DNA from: Streptomyces niphimycinicus
GTDB taxonomy: Bacteria; Actinomycetota; Actinomycetes; Streptomycetales; Streptomycetaceae
Reading direction: 5' to 3'
DNA: 34,253 bases
Assembly: GCF_018883605.1 (NCBI RefSeq)
Contig: NZ_JAHLEM010000022.1
Span: 1-34,253, forward strand
The translations under genes and the position numbers were made by a program. How positions within the stretch are numbered: the stretch's first letter is position 1; each line of letters starts with the position of its first letter. The notes under the pieces were generated by a model. That model saw only the letters and a program-made list of their open reading frames with translations, did no database searches and was not told the origin of the DNA. This document shows, one piece after another, positions 14,563 through 22,695 of this stretch.

Positions 14563-15087
14563 ATGATCGTATGGCTCAACGGCACTCACGGCGCGGGCAA
14601 GACGACGACCAGTGCACTCGTGCAGAAGCTGATCCCGGATTCACGGGTGTTCGACGCCGAGAAGGTCGGCGAGACGCTCATGGACATCTCGCCGGGGCTG
14701 CCCGCGACGGACAACTTCCAGCACTGGCCGCCGTGGCGGCCGCTCGTCGTCGAGACCGCCCGCCGCGTGCTCGACTACACCGGCGGCACCCTGGTGATGC
14801 CCATGACCGTTCTGGTCGAGGAGTACTGGCGCGAGATCAGCACGGGCCTCGCCCAATACTCCATCCCAGTACGGCACTTCGTCCTCCACGCCGACCAGGA
14901 CACCCTCCGCGGGCGCATCGCGGGCGACACCGTTCTTGGGCCCAACTCCCCCTTCCGCCTCAAATACCTCGAGCCCTATGCCGAGGCGGCCCGCACCTGG
15001 CTGCATGACGAGGCCGAGGTCGTCGACACCACGCACCTCACACCCGCCCAGGCCGCCCTGCGGATCGCGGAGGCCCTCAAAAGTTGA
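14563..15087 (+). CDS. P-loop ATP-binding protein, TmrB-like (tunicamycin-resistance family)
   Basis: 174 residues. MIVWLNGTHGAGKTT contains a Walker A motif (GTHGAGKT) right at the start. The following pattern (FDAEKVGETL, DNFQHWPPWRPLV, GGTLVMPMTVLVEEYW, then HFVLHADQDTLRGRI) matches the Bacillus TmrB family closely in order and spacing. TmrB is a membrane-associated ATP-binding protein giving resistance to tunicamycin, which blocks sugar-phosphate transfer to polyprenyl phosphate. Many homologues are simply AAA/kinase-like proteins, so resistance is not proven. No ribosome site is visible; TAACGT a few bases upstream could be a -10 giving a leaderless message. Confidence 0.75.
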   Translation: MIVWLNGTHGAGKTTTSALVQKLIPDSRVFDAEKVGETLMDISPGLPATDNFQHWPPWRPLVVETARRVLDYTGGTLVMPMTVLVEEYWREISTGLAQYSIPVRHFVLHADQDTLRGRIAGDTVLGPNSPFRLKYLEPYAEAARTWLHDEAEVVDTTHLTPAQAALRIAEALKS

Positions 15088-15146
15088 GCTCCCCCCACCA
15101 CGCGAGCAGGCGCAGGTGGCGAGGTCGAGTTGGGCGGCCGCGTCGG

Positions 15147-15163
15147 CCGTCACGCCGTGACGG
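15147..15163 (+). terminator. Hairpin downstream of the TmrB-like gene
   Basis: CCGTCAC (15147-15153) pairs perfectly with GTGACGG (15157-15163) around GCC. It lies about 60 bp past the stop and is a plausible terminator; GC-rich hairpins also arise by chance here. Confidence 0.45.
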
Positions 15164-15242
15164 GCTCGCCTGCCCCGGTCAAGCGTATCGGTGGTGTCCG
15201 GCGAGACGGGCGTGGCGTTCGGCCGTACGTCAGGCACCTGAG

Positions 15243-15271
15243 CGGCTGCCCCCGCCCGCGGAGGGCAGCCG
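15243..15271 (-). terminator. Hairpin terminator after the Gfo/Idh/MocA gene
   Basis: CGGCTGCCC (15243-15251) pairs with GGGCAGCCG (15263-15271), and an outer AGCGGC/GCCGCT pair extends the structure. It begins about 13 bases after the minus-strand stop at 15284. Confidence 0.7.
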
Positions 15272-15283
15272 GTCCGGGGCCGC

Positions 15284-16486
15284 TCAGATTCGGGGTGCGT
15301 CCCCGAAGTCGGGGATTTCCAGCCGGGCCCCGCCCTGCCGCGCGGATTCGTGCGCCACGATGCCCGGCAGGGTGTAGCGGGCCGCGACCCATGCGTTCAC
15401 GGAGGGAAGTGTGCGGGTGTTGACCGCGGTCGCGAAGTCGTCCACCAGGAAGTGGTGGCTTCCTTCGTGCCCGTTGTGCAGGTGGTCGAATTCCCGGGGC
15501 AGCCGCGACCGGTCGTGCACGGGCGCGGAACCCGAGGTGAAGGCGGCGCGCAGGGCGGGCGCGATGTGCTCTAGCGACGGGTCGTCGGGAGCCAGTGTCG
15601 GCTTGGGCTCCAGCAACTCGGTGATGTCCTTGACCCCCGTCTTGTCCTGCCAGAAGCTCACCGTGGCGAGTTGTTCCATGCTGGCCTCCGTCCCGAAGAA
15701 CCGGAACCGCGACTCGCGGATGTGCGAGGGATAGCCGACCCGCCGGAACTCGTTGGTACGGAACGAGCCGCCGCCGAACACCTCGAACAGCGCGGTGGCA
15801 TTGGAGATGTCATTCCCGAACTGGCTGATCTCCTGGTCGAAGACCTTGTCCCCACGGTCGTCCTTCACTCCGATCGCCGACACGCTCACCGCGTGCGTCT
15901 GCCAGGCTCCGAGGACCCCGCCGACGGAGTGCGTCGGGTAGAGCAGCGGCGGGTAGCTGGCGGTCGCCTTCCAGTTCTCGCCGCCGCTGTACTGATATGC
16001 CTCATAGAAGCCGAGATCCATGTCGTGAACGTAGTCGCCCTCGGCGTAGAAGAGCCGCCCGAAGGCACCCTCGGCGATCTGGTCGCGGGCGTGCACGGTC
16101 GCCGGGTTGTACTGGCTCGTCTCCCCCATCATGTACGTCAGGCCGGTGGCGCGTACGGCCTCGATGATCGCCGCTATCTCCTCGCGGGTGATCGCCATCG
16201 GCACCGCCGAGTACACGTGCTTCCCTGCGTTCAGGCCCTGGAGCACCAGGGGGCCGTGTGTCCAGCGCTGAGTGAAGATGGCCACCGCGTCGACCGCCTT
16301 CGACTCCAGCATCGCCTCGTACGAGGGGAAGGTCCCCGCCAGCCCTTCCGCGGCGGCCAGTTGCTCGGCCCGCTCGGGGAGCAGATCGGTGACGTGGACA
16401 TCGCCGACACCGGGGTGGGCGAGGAACAGCTTGGCGAACTGGCCGGAGAACTGCCCGGCGCCGACGATGCCGAGGGAGAACGTCAT
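15284..16486 (-). CDS. Gfo/Idh/MocA-family oxidoreductase
   Basis: 400 residues. The N-terminal Rossmann fold has GIVGAGQFSGQFA; the usual E-K-P is SAVP in GKHVYSAVPMAIT. The C-terminal substrate domain carries YPTHSVGGVLG with the family's catalytic-type His. Such enzymes oxidise or reduce sugars and inositols with NAD(P). It lies 58 bp downstream of a broken sugar-binding-protein gene on the same strand and opposite a ROK regulator, so it probably belonged to a sugar-uptake operon. An AAAGG-like site precedes the ATG. The gene itself appears intact; its substrate is unknown. Confidence 0.88.
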   Translation of the reverse strand: MTFSLGIVGAGQFSGQFAKLFLAHPGVGDVHVTDLLPERAEQLAAAEGLAGTFPSYEAMLESKAVDAVAIFTQRWTHGPLVLQGLNAGKHVYSAVPMAITREEIAAIIEAVRATGLTYMMGETSQYNPATVHARDQIAEGAFGRLFYAEGDYVHDMDLGFYEAYQYSGGENWKATASYPPLLYPTHSVGGVLGAWQTHAVSVSAIGVKDDRGDKVFDQEISQFGNDISNATALFEVFGGGSFRTNEFRRVGYPSHIRESRFRFFGTEASMEQLATVSFWQDKTGVKDITELLEPKPTLAPDDPSLEHIAPALRAAFTSGSAPVHDRSRLPREFDHLHNGHEGSHHFLVDDFATAVNTRTLPSVNAWVAARYTLPGIVAHESARQGGARLEIPDFGDAPRI

Positions 16487-16544
16487 GTGGCACTGCCTTT
16501 CGATGGTTTACCGCTGCTGATGGGCCGGTCGAGCTGGTGCCGGT

Positions 16545-17183
16545 TCACTGGTGGAGAAGGACGTTGATCTGGCTGTTGGTCTCGTCGAGGCCGCTCACGG
16601 GCGCGTCGTTGGCGTAGAGGTCCTGCATCGCGGGGCGCATGAGCGCGTACACGTCGGCGGCGTAGTTGGTGATCGGGAAGGAGAAGGTCGTGAAGTCCTT
16701 CTTGTCCGCCACCGGTTGAGTGAAGGCCGTGGTGTCGACGCCCCGCTTCTCATAGGCGGCGACGGCGGCCTTGGTGCCGGCCCGGGTGGCGGGGAAGACG
16801 ATCCCGTACCTGCCGACGACGGTCTGGCACGCGTCGGAGGCCAAGTACGCCACCCGCTTCCTCGCGCCTGCCTTGTTGCGGGCGCCCTTGGAGACCGAGT
16901 CGGCCAGGCCGTTCATCATGGTGGCCCGCTTACCGGTCGGGCCGACCGGGGTGCGGGCGGTGCCGACGTCGAGGCCCTTGGCCCCGTAGTACGTGGAGAG
17001 CAACCAGGCACCGTCGAAGGCCGTCGCGGCCTTGCCCGCGGCCATCTGCGCGTTGGGCGGGTTGGCCGCGAGGGCTCCGTCGTCACCGGCTCCTCGGGCT
17101 TCGCGGATCTTGAGTTTCGATGTGGCTCCCTCGGCGCGGCGCGGGCGCAGACGCGAAGGAGGGCTGCTGGAGGCGACGGTCAT
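16545..17183 (-). pseudogene. Extracellular sugar-binding protein gene with the middle deleted
   Basis: From about residue 46 the product is a good C-terminal half of an ABC-transporter solute-binding protein: AQMAAGKAATAFDGAWLLST, PTGKRATMMNGLADSVSKGA, ACQTVVGRYGIVFPATRAGT, then SFPITNYAADVYALMRPAMQ. Before it only about 45 odd residues remain, with no signal peptide, lipobox Cys or N-terminal lobe. Intact family members are about 430 residues, so roughly half is gone although the frame stays open. No ribosome site precedes ATG 17183. No permease genes adjoin it. A non-functional relic is the best reading. Confidence 0.75.
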
Positions 17184-17192
17184 CAGGAGAGA

Positions 17193-17329
17193 CTCTTTCG
17201 TCTGGGGCTCGTCCTCGGGCAGCACTTACTTTTGATGCGAAAGAATCCTGGCGTCAAGAGTCATGCAGAGATCTTTCCGACTCGGCATCCGCGCCATAGA
17301 GTGACATCATTACTTCCGCACCGAAAGAA
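17193..17329. promoter_or_regulatory. CGAAAGA boxes and a possible promoter before the ROK gene
   Basis: CGAAAGAA occurs at 17238-17245 and 17322-17329, and CTCTTTCG (its near complement) at 17193-17200. The divergent gap is where a ROK regulator would bind. TTTCCG (17274-17279) and TAGAGT (17297-17302), 17 bp apart, are a weak promoter candidate for the ROK gene. Confidence 0.35.
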
Positions 17330-17350
17330 AATGTAGAGGAGCCCGCACCC

Positions 17351-18520
17351 ATGACCACACGTGACGCCAGTTGGCCGCCCCTGAGTCCCGGGGAACGTGC
17401 GGTGGCGATCGAGGTGCTGGTGCACGGTCCACTGTCGCGCGCCGAACTCGCCCGTCGGCTGAACCTCTCGGCGGGCAGCCTCACCCGGCTGACCAAGCCG
17501 CTGATCGAATCGGGTCTCCTGGTGGAGCAGACCACCGAGGGTGGCGCACCGGCGGAGGTGCGACAGGGTCGGCCCTCGCAGCCGCTGGACATGGTCGCCG
17601 AGTCCCGGTTCTTCATCGGCTTCAAGATCACCGAAGACACGGTCTACGGGGTTGTCACCACGCTCCGCAGCGACATCATGGCCCGCGACGAGCGGCCGCT
17701 GACCACGCACGAGCCCGCGCTGGTCGCCGATCTGCTGCGCGAGATGACAGAGGAATTCACCCGGGCCCATCCCCGGCCGGCCGGGATCGGCATCGGGGTG
17801 GGGGCCGGGGTCCGGGACCGCTCGGTCGTCATCCAGTCACCGTTTCTCGGCTGGGACGAGGTGCCGCTGGCCGAACTGGTCGAGGAGCGGACGGGGTTGC
17901 CGGTGGTCGTGGAGAACGACGTGGCGGCGCTGGTCGAGGCCGAGTGCTGGTTCGGCGCGGGCCGCGGCCTCGACCGGTTCGCGGTGCTCACCATCGGGGC
18001 GGGGCTGGGCTACGGACTGGTCAGCGGCGGCAGGCGGGTGATCTCCTCCGAGGACAACCTGAGCCTCGGCCGGGGACGCCACTGGATGGTCAACCCGAAC
18101 GGCCCGCTCACCCCCTACGGAGAACGCGGCAGCGCCGTCTCCCTGCTGACCATTCCCAGCATCCGCTACCAGCTCCAGGCCGCCACCGGCCGGGAGATGA
18201 CGTACGAGGAGATCCTCGGCCTCGCCGCCGAAGGCGAGCCCATGGCCGCCCGGGTCGTGGACGAGGCGGCCCGGGCGCTGGGCACCATCGTGTCCCAGAT
18301 CGCCAACTTCGCGATGCCCCAGAAGATTCTGCTGGCCGGTGAGGGAGTGGGGCTGCTCGATGTGGCCGGGGCGGCGGTGGAGGAGGCCATCCTCGCCAAC
18401 CGCCACCCCCAGGCCGACCAGGTCAACCTCGAGACCAAGGTTTCCGACTTCCACGACTGGGCCCGCGGTGCCGCCGTCCTGGCCATCCAGGTGCTGGTCC
18501 TGGGCTCGGCGGAGGCATGA
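17351..18520 (+). CDS. ROK-family transcriptional regulator
   Basis: 389 residues; GAGGAG lies nine bases before the ATG. Residues about 12-60 are a winged helix (SRAELARRLNLSAGSLTRLT). The rest is a sugar-kinase-like ROK domain with GIGIGVGAGV, the ENDVAALVEAE motif (Asp190) and TIGAGLGYGLV. Where ROK proteins have E-x-G-H and a C-x-C-G-x-x-G-C-x-E zinc motif, this one has GRGRHWMVNPNGPLTPYGER with no Cys, so zinc binding appears lost. It probably represses or activates the divergent sugar operon, now damaged, in response to a sugar. Confidence 0.88.
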   Translation: MTTRDASWPPLSPGERAVAIEVLVHGPLSRAELARRLNLSAGSLTRLTKPLIESGLLVEQTTEGGAPAEVRQGRPSQPLDMVAESRFFIGFKITEDTVYGVVTTLRSDIMARDERPLTTHEPALVADLLREMTEEFTRAHPRPAGIGIGVGAGVRDRSVVIQSPFLGWDEVPLAELVEERTGLPVVVENDVAALVEAECWFGAGRGLDRFAVLTIGAGLGYGLVSGGRRVISSEDNLSLGRGRHWMVNPNGPLTPYGERGSAVSLLTIPSIRYQLQAATGREMTYEEILGLAAEGEPMAARVVDEAARALGTIVSQIANFAMPQKILLAGEGVGLLDVAGAAVEEAILANRHPQADQVNLETKVSDFHDWARGAAVLAIQVLVLGSAEA

Positions 18521-18627
18521 CGCACGCCACGGCCACGAAGGAGACAGTCAACTGACCGGCCCGGCCCCGAAGGGGGATCGTGAACGCGGGGAGGGCACCG
18601 TGCACCGCGCGCGGGCAGCGGCCGGGC

Positions 18628-18675
18628 GGGCACGGGCCGGGCGTCGGGCACGGGCCGGGCGGCGGGCATGGCCCG
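18628..18675. repeat. 18-bp GC-rich tandem repeat
   Basis: About two and a half copies of an 18-bp unit (GGGCACGGGCCGGGCGTC at 18628-18645, a one-base variant at 18646-18663, then a degenerate part). It lies in the convergent gap between the ROK and MarR genes. No terminator hairpin is obvious there. Confidence 0.6.
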
Positions 18676-18694
18676 GAGTCCGGCGGGCGGAGCA

Positions 18695-19252
18695 TCAGGC
18701 GAGCCCGTTCCCCGCGACGCGCAGCAGGAGCGTGTGCAGCGTCTCCCGGTCGGCGGGGGCGAGCGGGGCGAGGAGTTCGTCGGTCACCTCCTGACCCGCC
18801 CGATCGGTGTCACGGAGGAAGGCGCGGCCGTCCTCGGTGAGGACGACGATGCGGCTGCGGCGATCGTCGGGGGCGGGGCGGCGCTCGGCGAAGCCGAGCT
18901 TCTCCAGGTCGTCCACCAGGCCGACGATCGCGCTCGGGTCGTAGCCGAGCCGGGCGCTGAGCTCTCGTTGCAACGCGCCCTCGCAGGTGGCGAGGAGGCG
19001 CAGCACGGCGTAGTGCCGCAGCCGCAGCCCCGACTCCTGGAGGAAGGTGTTGAAGAGCTGACCGGAGCGCAGACCCAGGCGGTAGAGCAGATAGCCGGTG
19101 TCGGCGTGGAGCGCCCGCATCCACGGTTCGTCCGCGTCGATGGGGTGTGGGTCGTCGGTGTGCGGGCGGGTGATGGCGGGCTCCCTGGTCTCGGCCCGGG
19201 GCGCCGGTCTCGGCTTCCCGGAAGGGTGGGTCTCGTGTGCAGAGTCCAGCAT
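18695..19252 (-). CDS. MarR-family transcriptional regulator
   Basis: 185 residues from ATG 19252; an ATG at 19291 lies inside the operator and is rejected. A hydrophilic N-terminal tail (about 40 residues) leads to the MarR core: LRLRHYAVLRLLATCEGALQ, RELSARLGYDPSAIVGLVDD (recognition helix), the wing RRPAPDDRRSRIVVLTEDG, and C-terminal dimer helices. Such dimers usually repress a divergent operon until an aromatic or CoA-linked ligand binds. It is divergent from the SDR-amidohydrolase-ligase-MaoC operon, and a palindrome between them is the likely operator. No clear ribosome site is seen. Confidence 0.92.
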   Translation of the reverse strand: MLDSAHETHPSGKPRPAPRAETREPAITRPHTDDPHPIDADEPWMRALHADTGYLLYRLGLRSGQLFNTFLQESGLRLRHYAVLRLLATCEGALQRELSARLGYDPSAIVGLVDDLEKLGFAERRPAPDDRRSRIVVLTEDGRAFLRDTDRAGQEVTDELLAPLAPADRETLHTLLLRVAGNGLA

Positions 19253-19276
19253 GACGCACCCGAGGTAAACAACAAC

Positions 19277-19307
19277 TGTTGACGTCAACAATAATTGTGC
19301 TTAGCTT
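19277..19307 (+). promoter_or_regulatory. MarR operator overlapping the catabolic-operon promoter
   Basis: TGTTGACGTCAACA (19277-19290) is a perfect 14-bp palindrome; ACAATAATTGT (19288-19298) is a second dyad overlapping it. The palindrome contains TTGACG (19279-19284), which with TAGCTT (19302-19307) at 17-bp spacing makes a good housekeeping-type promoter for the SDR operon. A repressor bound here would block the -35 directly. Confidence 0.75.
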
Positions 19308-19365
19308 CGATCTCGTTGCCCTACCCCGCGCCGGACCGGCGCACCCCATGCGAAGGGACTCGCTC

Positions 19366-20283
19366 GTGCCCACCATCGATCTGACCGGCAAGGCCGCCGT
19401 CGTCACCGGTAGCGGCCGGGGCCTCGGCCTCGCCTATGCACACGCCCTCGCCGCCCATGGCGCGTCCGTGGTCGTCAACGACGTCGACGGGGACGCGGCC
19501 GAACAGGCCGTCAAGTCCATCACCGAGGCCGGGGGCACCGCCGTGGCCGAGGTGGTCCCCGTCGGTGGCGCCGAGGCCGCAGACCGGCTGGTGGGCCGTG
19601 CCGTCGAGGAGTTCGGCCGACTCGACGTGCTGGTCACCAACGCGGGCATCCTGCGCGACAAGGTGCTGTGGAAGATGACCGACGAGGACTTCGACGCGGT
19701 CCTCACCACCCATCTCAGGGGCACCTTCACCTGCGCTCGCGCCGCCGCCGTGCGCATGCGCGAGCAGGGCGAAGGCGGCACGCTCGTCCTCGTCGGCTCC
19801 CCGGCCGGGCAGCGCGGCAACTTCGGCCAGACCAACTACTCCGCCGCCAAGGCCGGAATCGCCGCCATGGCCCGCACCTGGTCCATGGAACTGGCCCGCG
19901 CGAGCATCACCGTCAACGCGATCGTGCCGGTCGCCGCCACCGCGATGACCGAGACCATTCCCGCCCTCGCCCCGTATACGGAGGCCCTCAGGAACGGCCA
20001 ACCGCTGCCGGACTTCCTGCGCAAGGGAGAGGGATTCGGCACACCGGAGGACTGCGCCGCCCTCGTTCCCTTCCTGGCCTCCGACGCCGCCCGCGGCATC
20101 ACCGGCCAGTGCATCGGCATCGGCGGCGACAAGGTGGCGCTCTGGTCGCATCCGCAGGAGATCCGGGCCGCCTACGCCGATGGCGGCTGGACCTCCGACG
20201 CCCTGGCCGACGCCTGGCCCACGTCGGTCGGCGCCGAACCGCAGCCGGTGGGTATTCCCGCGCCGAAGATTCCGGAGGCGTGA
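19366..20283 (+). CDS. SDR dehydrogenase, 3-hydroxyacyl-CoA type
   Basis: 305 residues from GTG 19366 with AAGGGA seven bases upstream. Classic short-chain dehydrogenase: TGSGRGLG cofactor loop (14-21), NAG (92-94), and catalytic Ser145, Tyr158, Lys162. The stretch NAGILRDKVLWKMTDEDFD and GNFGQTNYSAAKAG is typical of the dehydrogenase part of multifunctional beta-oxidation enzymes (MFE-2/HSD17B4-like) and FabG-like paralogues. It probably oxidises a 3-hydroxyacyl-CoA made by the MaoC protein of the same operon. Its stop overlaps the next ATG (TGATG). Substrate chain is unknown. Confidence 0.88.
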   Translation: MPTIDLTGKAAVVTGSGRGLGLAYAHALAAHGASVVVNDVDGDAAEQAVKSITEAGGTAVAEVVPVGGAEAADRLVGRAVEEFGRLDVLVTNAGILRDKVLWKMTDEDFDAVLTTHLRGTFTCARAAAVRMREQGEGGTLVLVGSPAGQRGNFGQTNYSAAKAGIAAMARTWSMELARASITVNAIVPVAATAMTETIPALAPYTEALRNGQPLPDFLRKGEGFGTPEDCAALVPFLASDAARGITGQCIGIGGDKVALWSHPQEIRAAYADGGWTSDALADAWPTSVGAEPQPVGIPAPKIPEA

Positions 20284-21158
20284 TGGACCTCCAGAATCTG
20301 GTCGCCATCGACGTCCACACCCACGCGGAGGTGTCCGCCAAGGGCCACTCCTCCCTGGACGACGACCTGCACGACGCCTCCTCCGCCTACTTCAAGGTCG
20401 AGGGCAACCGCAAGCCCACCCTCCAGGAGACGGCCGCCTACTACCGCGAGCGGCGGATGGCCGCCGTCATCTTCACGGTGGACGCCGAGTCCGCGACCGG
20501 CACCGAGCCCGTCCCGAACGAGGAGGTCGCCGAGGCCGCCGCCGCCAACGCGGACGTCCTCATCCCCTTCGCCTCCATCGACCCCTTCCGGGGCAAGGCG
20601 GGCGTCAAGCAGGCCCGGCGGCTGGTCGAGGAGTACGGCGTAAAGGGCTTCAAGTTCCACCCCAGCGTCCAGGGCTTCTTCCCCGACGACCGCTCGGTGG
20701 CGTACGGCCTGTACGAGGTGATCGAGGAGACCGGCACCATCGCGCTCTTCCACACCGGCCAGACCGGCATCGGCGCCGGTGTTCCCGGCGGGGGCGGCAT
20801 CCGCCTGAAATACTCCAACCCGCTCCATGTGGACGATGTGGCCGCCGACTTCCCACACCTGAAGATCATCCTGGCGCACCCGTCGTTCCCCTGGCAGGAC
20901 GAGGCCCTGGCGGTGGCGACCCACAAGCCCGGCGTGCACATCGACCTGTCCGGCTGGTCCCCGAAGTACTTCCCGCCACAGCTCGTGCAGTACGCCAACA
21001 CGCTGCTGAAGGACAAGGTCCTGTTCGGCTCGGACTTCCCCGTGCTCACCCCGGACCGATGGCTGGCCGACTTCGAGAAGCTCTCCATCAAGGACGCGGT
21101 CCGGCCGAAGATCCTCAAGGAGAACGCGGCCCGCCTGCTCGGGCTGACGCAACCGTGA
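20283..21158 (+). CDS. Amidohydrolase-family protein (amidohydrolase_2 type)
   Basis: 291 residues. Metal-binding pattern of the decarboxylase/hydrolase branch: D-V-H-T-H (10-14), FKFHPSVQG (123-131), LFHTG with His157, LAHPSFPW with His199, and FGSDFP with Asp251. Members include ACMSD-like decarboxylases, lactonases and ring-opening hydrolases. GGAGG inside the end of the SDR gene serves as ribosome site, and the start overlaps the SDR stop. In this operon it could hydrolyse or decarboxylate a ring or side-chain intermediate. The exact reaction cannot be read from sequence. No signal peptide, so cytosolic. Confidence 0.88.
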   Translation: MDLQNLVAIDVHTHAEVSAKGHSSLDDDLHDASSAYFKVEGNRKPTLQETAAYYRERRMAAVIFTVDAESATGTEPVPNEEVAEAAAANADVLIPFASIDPFRGKAGVKQARRLVEEYGVKGFKFHPSVQGFFPDDRSVAYGLYEVIEETGTIALFHTGQTGIGAGVPGGGGIRLKYSNPLHVDDVAADFPHLKIILAHPSFPWQDEALAVATHKPGVHIDLSGWSPKYFPPQLVQYANTLLKDKVLFGSDFPVLTPDRWLADFEKLSIKDAVRPKILKENAARLLGLTQP

Positions 21159-21168
21159 GAGGTGCCAG

Positions 21169-22695
21169 ATGCGCAACGAGGGACTGGGGTCGTGGCCCGC
21201 ACGCCGGGCCCGTAAAACCCCGCATCGCACGGCCCTGATCCACGACGAGCGGTCGATCGACTACCGCACCCTGCACACACGCACCACCCGCCTCGCCCAC
21301 GCCCTGCGCACCCGAGGCATCCGACGCGGCGACCGCGTCGCCCACCTCGGCCCCAACCACCCCGCCTATCTGGAGACCCTGTTCGCCGCCGGCCTGCTCG
21401 GCGCCGTCTTCGTCCCCCTCAACACCCGCCTCGCCGCCCCCGAGATCGCCTACCAGCTCGCCGACTCCGGCGCCAAGGCCCTCATCCACGGCCCCGCACA
21501 CGCCGGGCTCGTCGCCGCACTGCCCACCGGCACCGGCGTACGGACCTGCCTCGAGACCGGCGACGCGTACGAAAAAGCCCTGGCAGCCGCGTCGGCCGAG
21601 CCGATCGACGAACCGGTCACTCCCGACGACACCTGCCTCATCATGTACACCTCGGGGACGACCGGCCGCCCCAAGGGCGCGATGCTCACCCACGCCAACA
21701 TCACCTGGAACGCCGTCAATGTCCTGGTCGACCACGACCTGTTCGCCGACGAACGCGCCCTGGTATCCGCCCCGTTGTTCCACACCGCCGGTCTGAACAT
21801 GATCACCTTGCCGGTACTGCTCAAGGGCGGCACCTGCGTCCTGGTGGAAGCCTTCGGCCCGGAAGCGACCCTCGACCTGATCGAACGGCACCGCATCACC
21901 TTCATGTTCGGGGTGCCGACGATGTTCGACCAGATGGCCCGGCACCCCCGCTGGGCCAACGCCGACCTGTCCTCGCTGCACATCCTCACCTGCGGCGGAT
22001 CACCGGTGCCGAGCCCGCTCATCGCCGCCTACCAGCAGCGCGGGCTCACCTTCCTCCAGGGCTACGGCATGACCGAGGCCGCACCCGGCGCACTCTCCCT
22101 GGACACCGAACACGCCACCGGCAAGGCGGGATCGGCTGGCGTACCGCACTTCTTCAGCGACGTACAGGTCGTACGGCCCGATCTCACCCCGGTCGACATC
22201 GGCGAGACCGGCGAAGTGGTGGTGCGCGGACCACATGTGATGTCCGGCTACTGGGGGCTGCCCGAGGAGACGGAGGCCGCCTTCGCGAACGGCTGGTTCC
22301 GCAGCGGGGACGCGGCCCGGGTCGACAAGGACGGTTACGTGTACATCGTCGACCGCATCAAAGACATGATCATCTCTGGTGGCGAGAACATCTACCCCGC
22401 CGAGATCGAGGACCTCCTCCTCACCCACCCGGGCATCGCCGAGTGCGCGGTGATCGGCGTACCGGATGAGAAGTGGGGCGAGGTGCCCCGCGCGGTCGTC
22501 GTCCCGGCAGCGGGCACCGAACTCGATCCGGAGCAGGTGCTGGCATCGCTGTCCGGACGGCTCGCCAAGTACAAGATCCCCAAATCCGTCGTGGTCGCGG
22601 ACGAACTTCCGCGCACCGCCTCCGGAAAGCTCCTCAAGTCCCGGGTGCGCCACCGCTACGGCACCCCGAACCCGCAACAGGAAGCCGACACATGA
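21169..22695 (+). CDS. Acyl-CoA ligase (AMP-forming, class I adenylate-forming)
   Basis: 508 residues. Motifs in order: P-loop-like YTSGTTGRPKG (160-170), GYGMTEA, the hinge YIVDRIKDMIISGGENIYPA, and catalytic Lys487 in PRTASGK. It activates a carboxylic acid to an acyl-adenylate and then the CoA thioester. GAGAGG precedes the ATG, 10 bp after the amidohydrolase stop; its own stop overlaps the MaoC ATG (ATGA). It most likely performs the entry step of the pathway encoded here. Medium- or long-chain, or aromatic, substrates are possible; sequence alone does not decide. Confidence 0.92.
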   Translation: MRNEGLGSWPARRARKTPHRTALIHDERSIDYRTLHTRTTRLAHALRTRGIRRGDRVAHLGPNHPAYLETLFAAGLLGAVFVPLNTRLAAPEIAYQLADSGAKALIHGPAHAGLVAALPTGTGVRTCLETGDAYEKALAAASAEPIDEPVTPDDTCLIMYTSGTTGRPKGAMLTHANITWNAVNVLVDHDLFADERALVSAPLFHTAGLNMITLPVLLKGGTCVLVEAFGPEATLDLIERHRITFMFGVPTMFDQMARHPRWANADLSSLHILTCGGSPVPSPLIAAYQQRGLTFLQGYGMTEAAPGALSLDTEHATGKAGSAGVPHFFSDVQVVRPDLTPVDIGETGEVVVRGPHVMSGYWGLPEETEAAFANGWFRSGDAARVDKDGYVYIVDRIKDMIISGGENIYPAEIEDLLLTHPGIAECAVIGVPDEKWGEVPRAVVVPAAGTELDPEQVLASLSGRLAKYKIPKSVVVADELPRTASGKLLKSRVRHRYGTPNPQQEADT

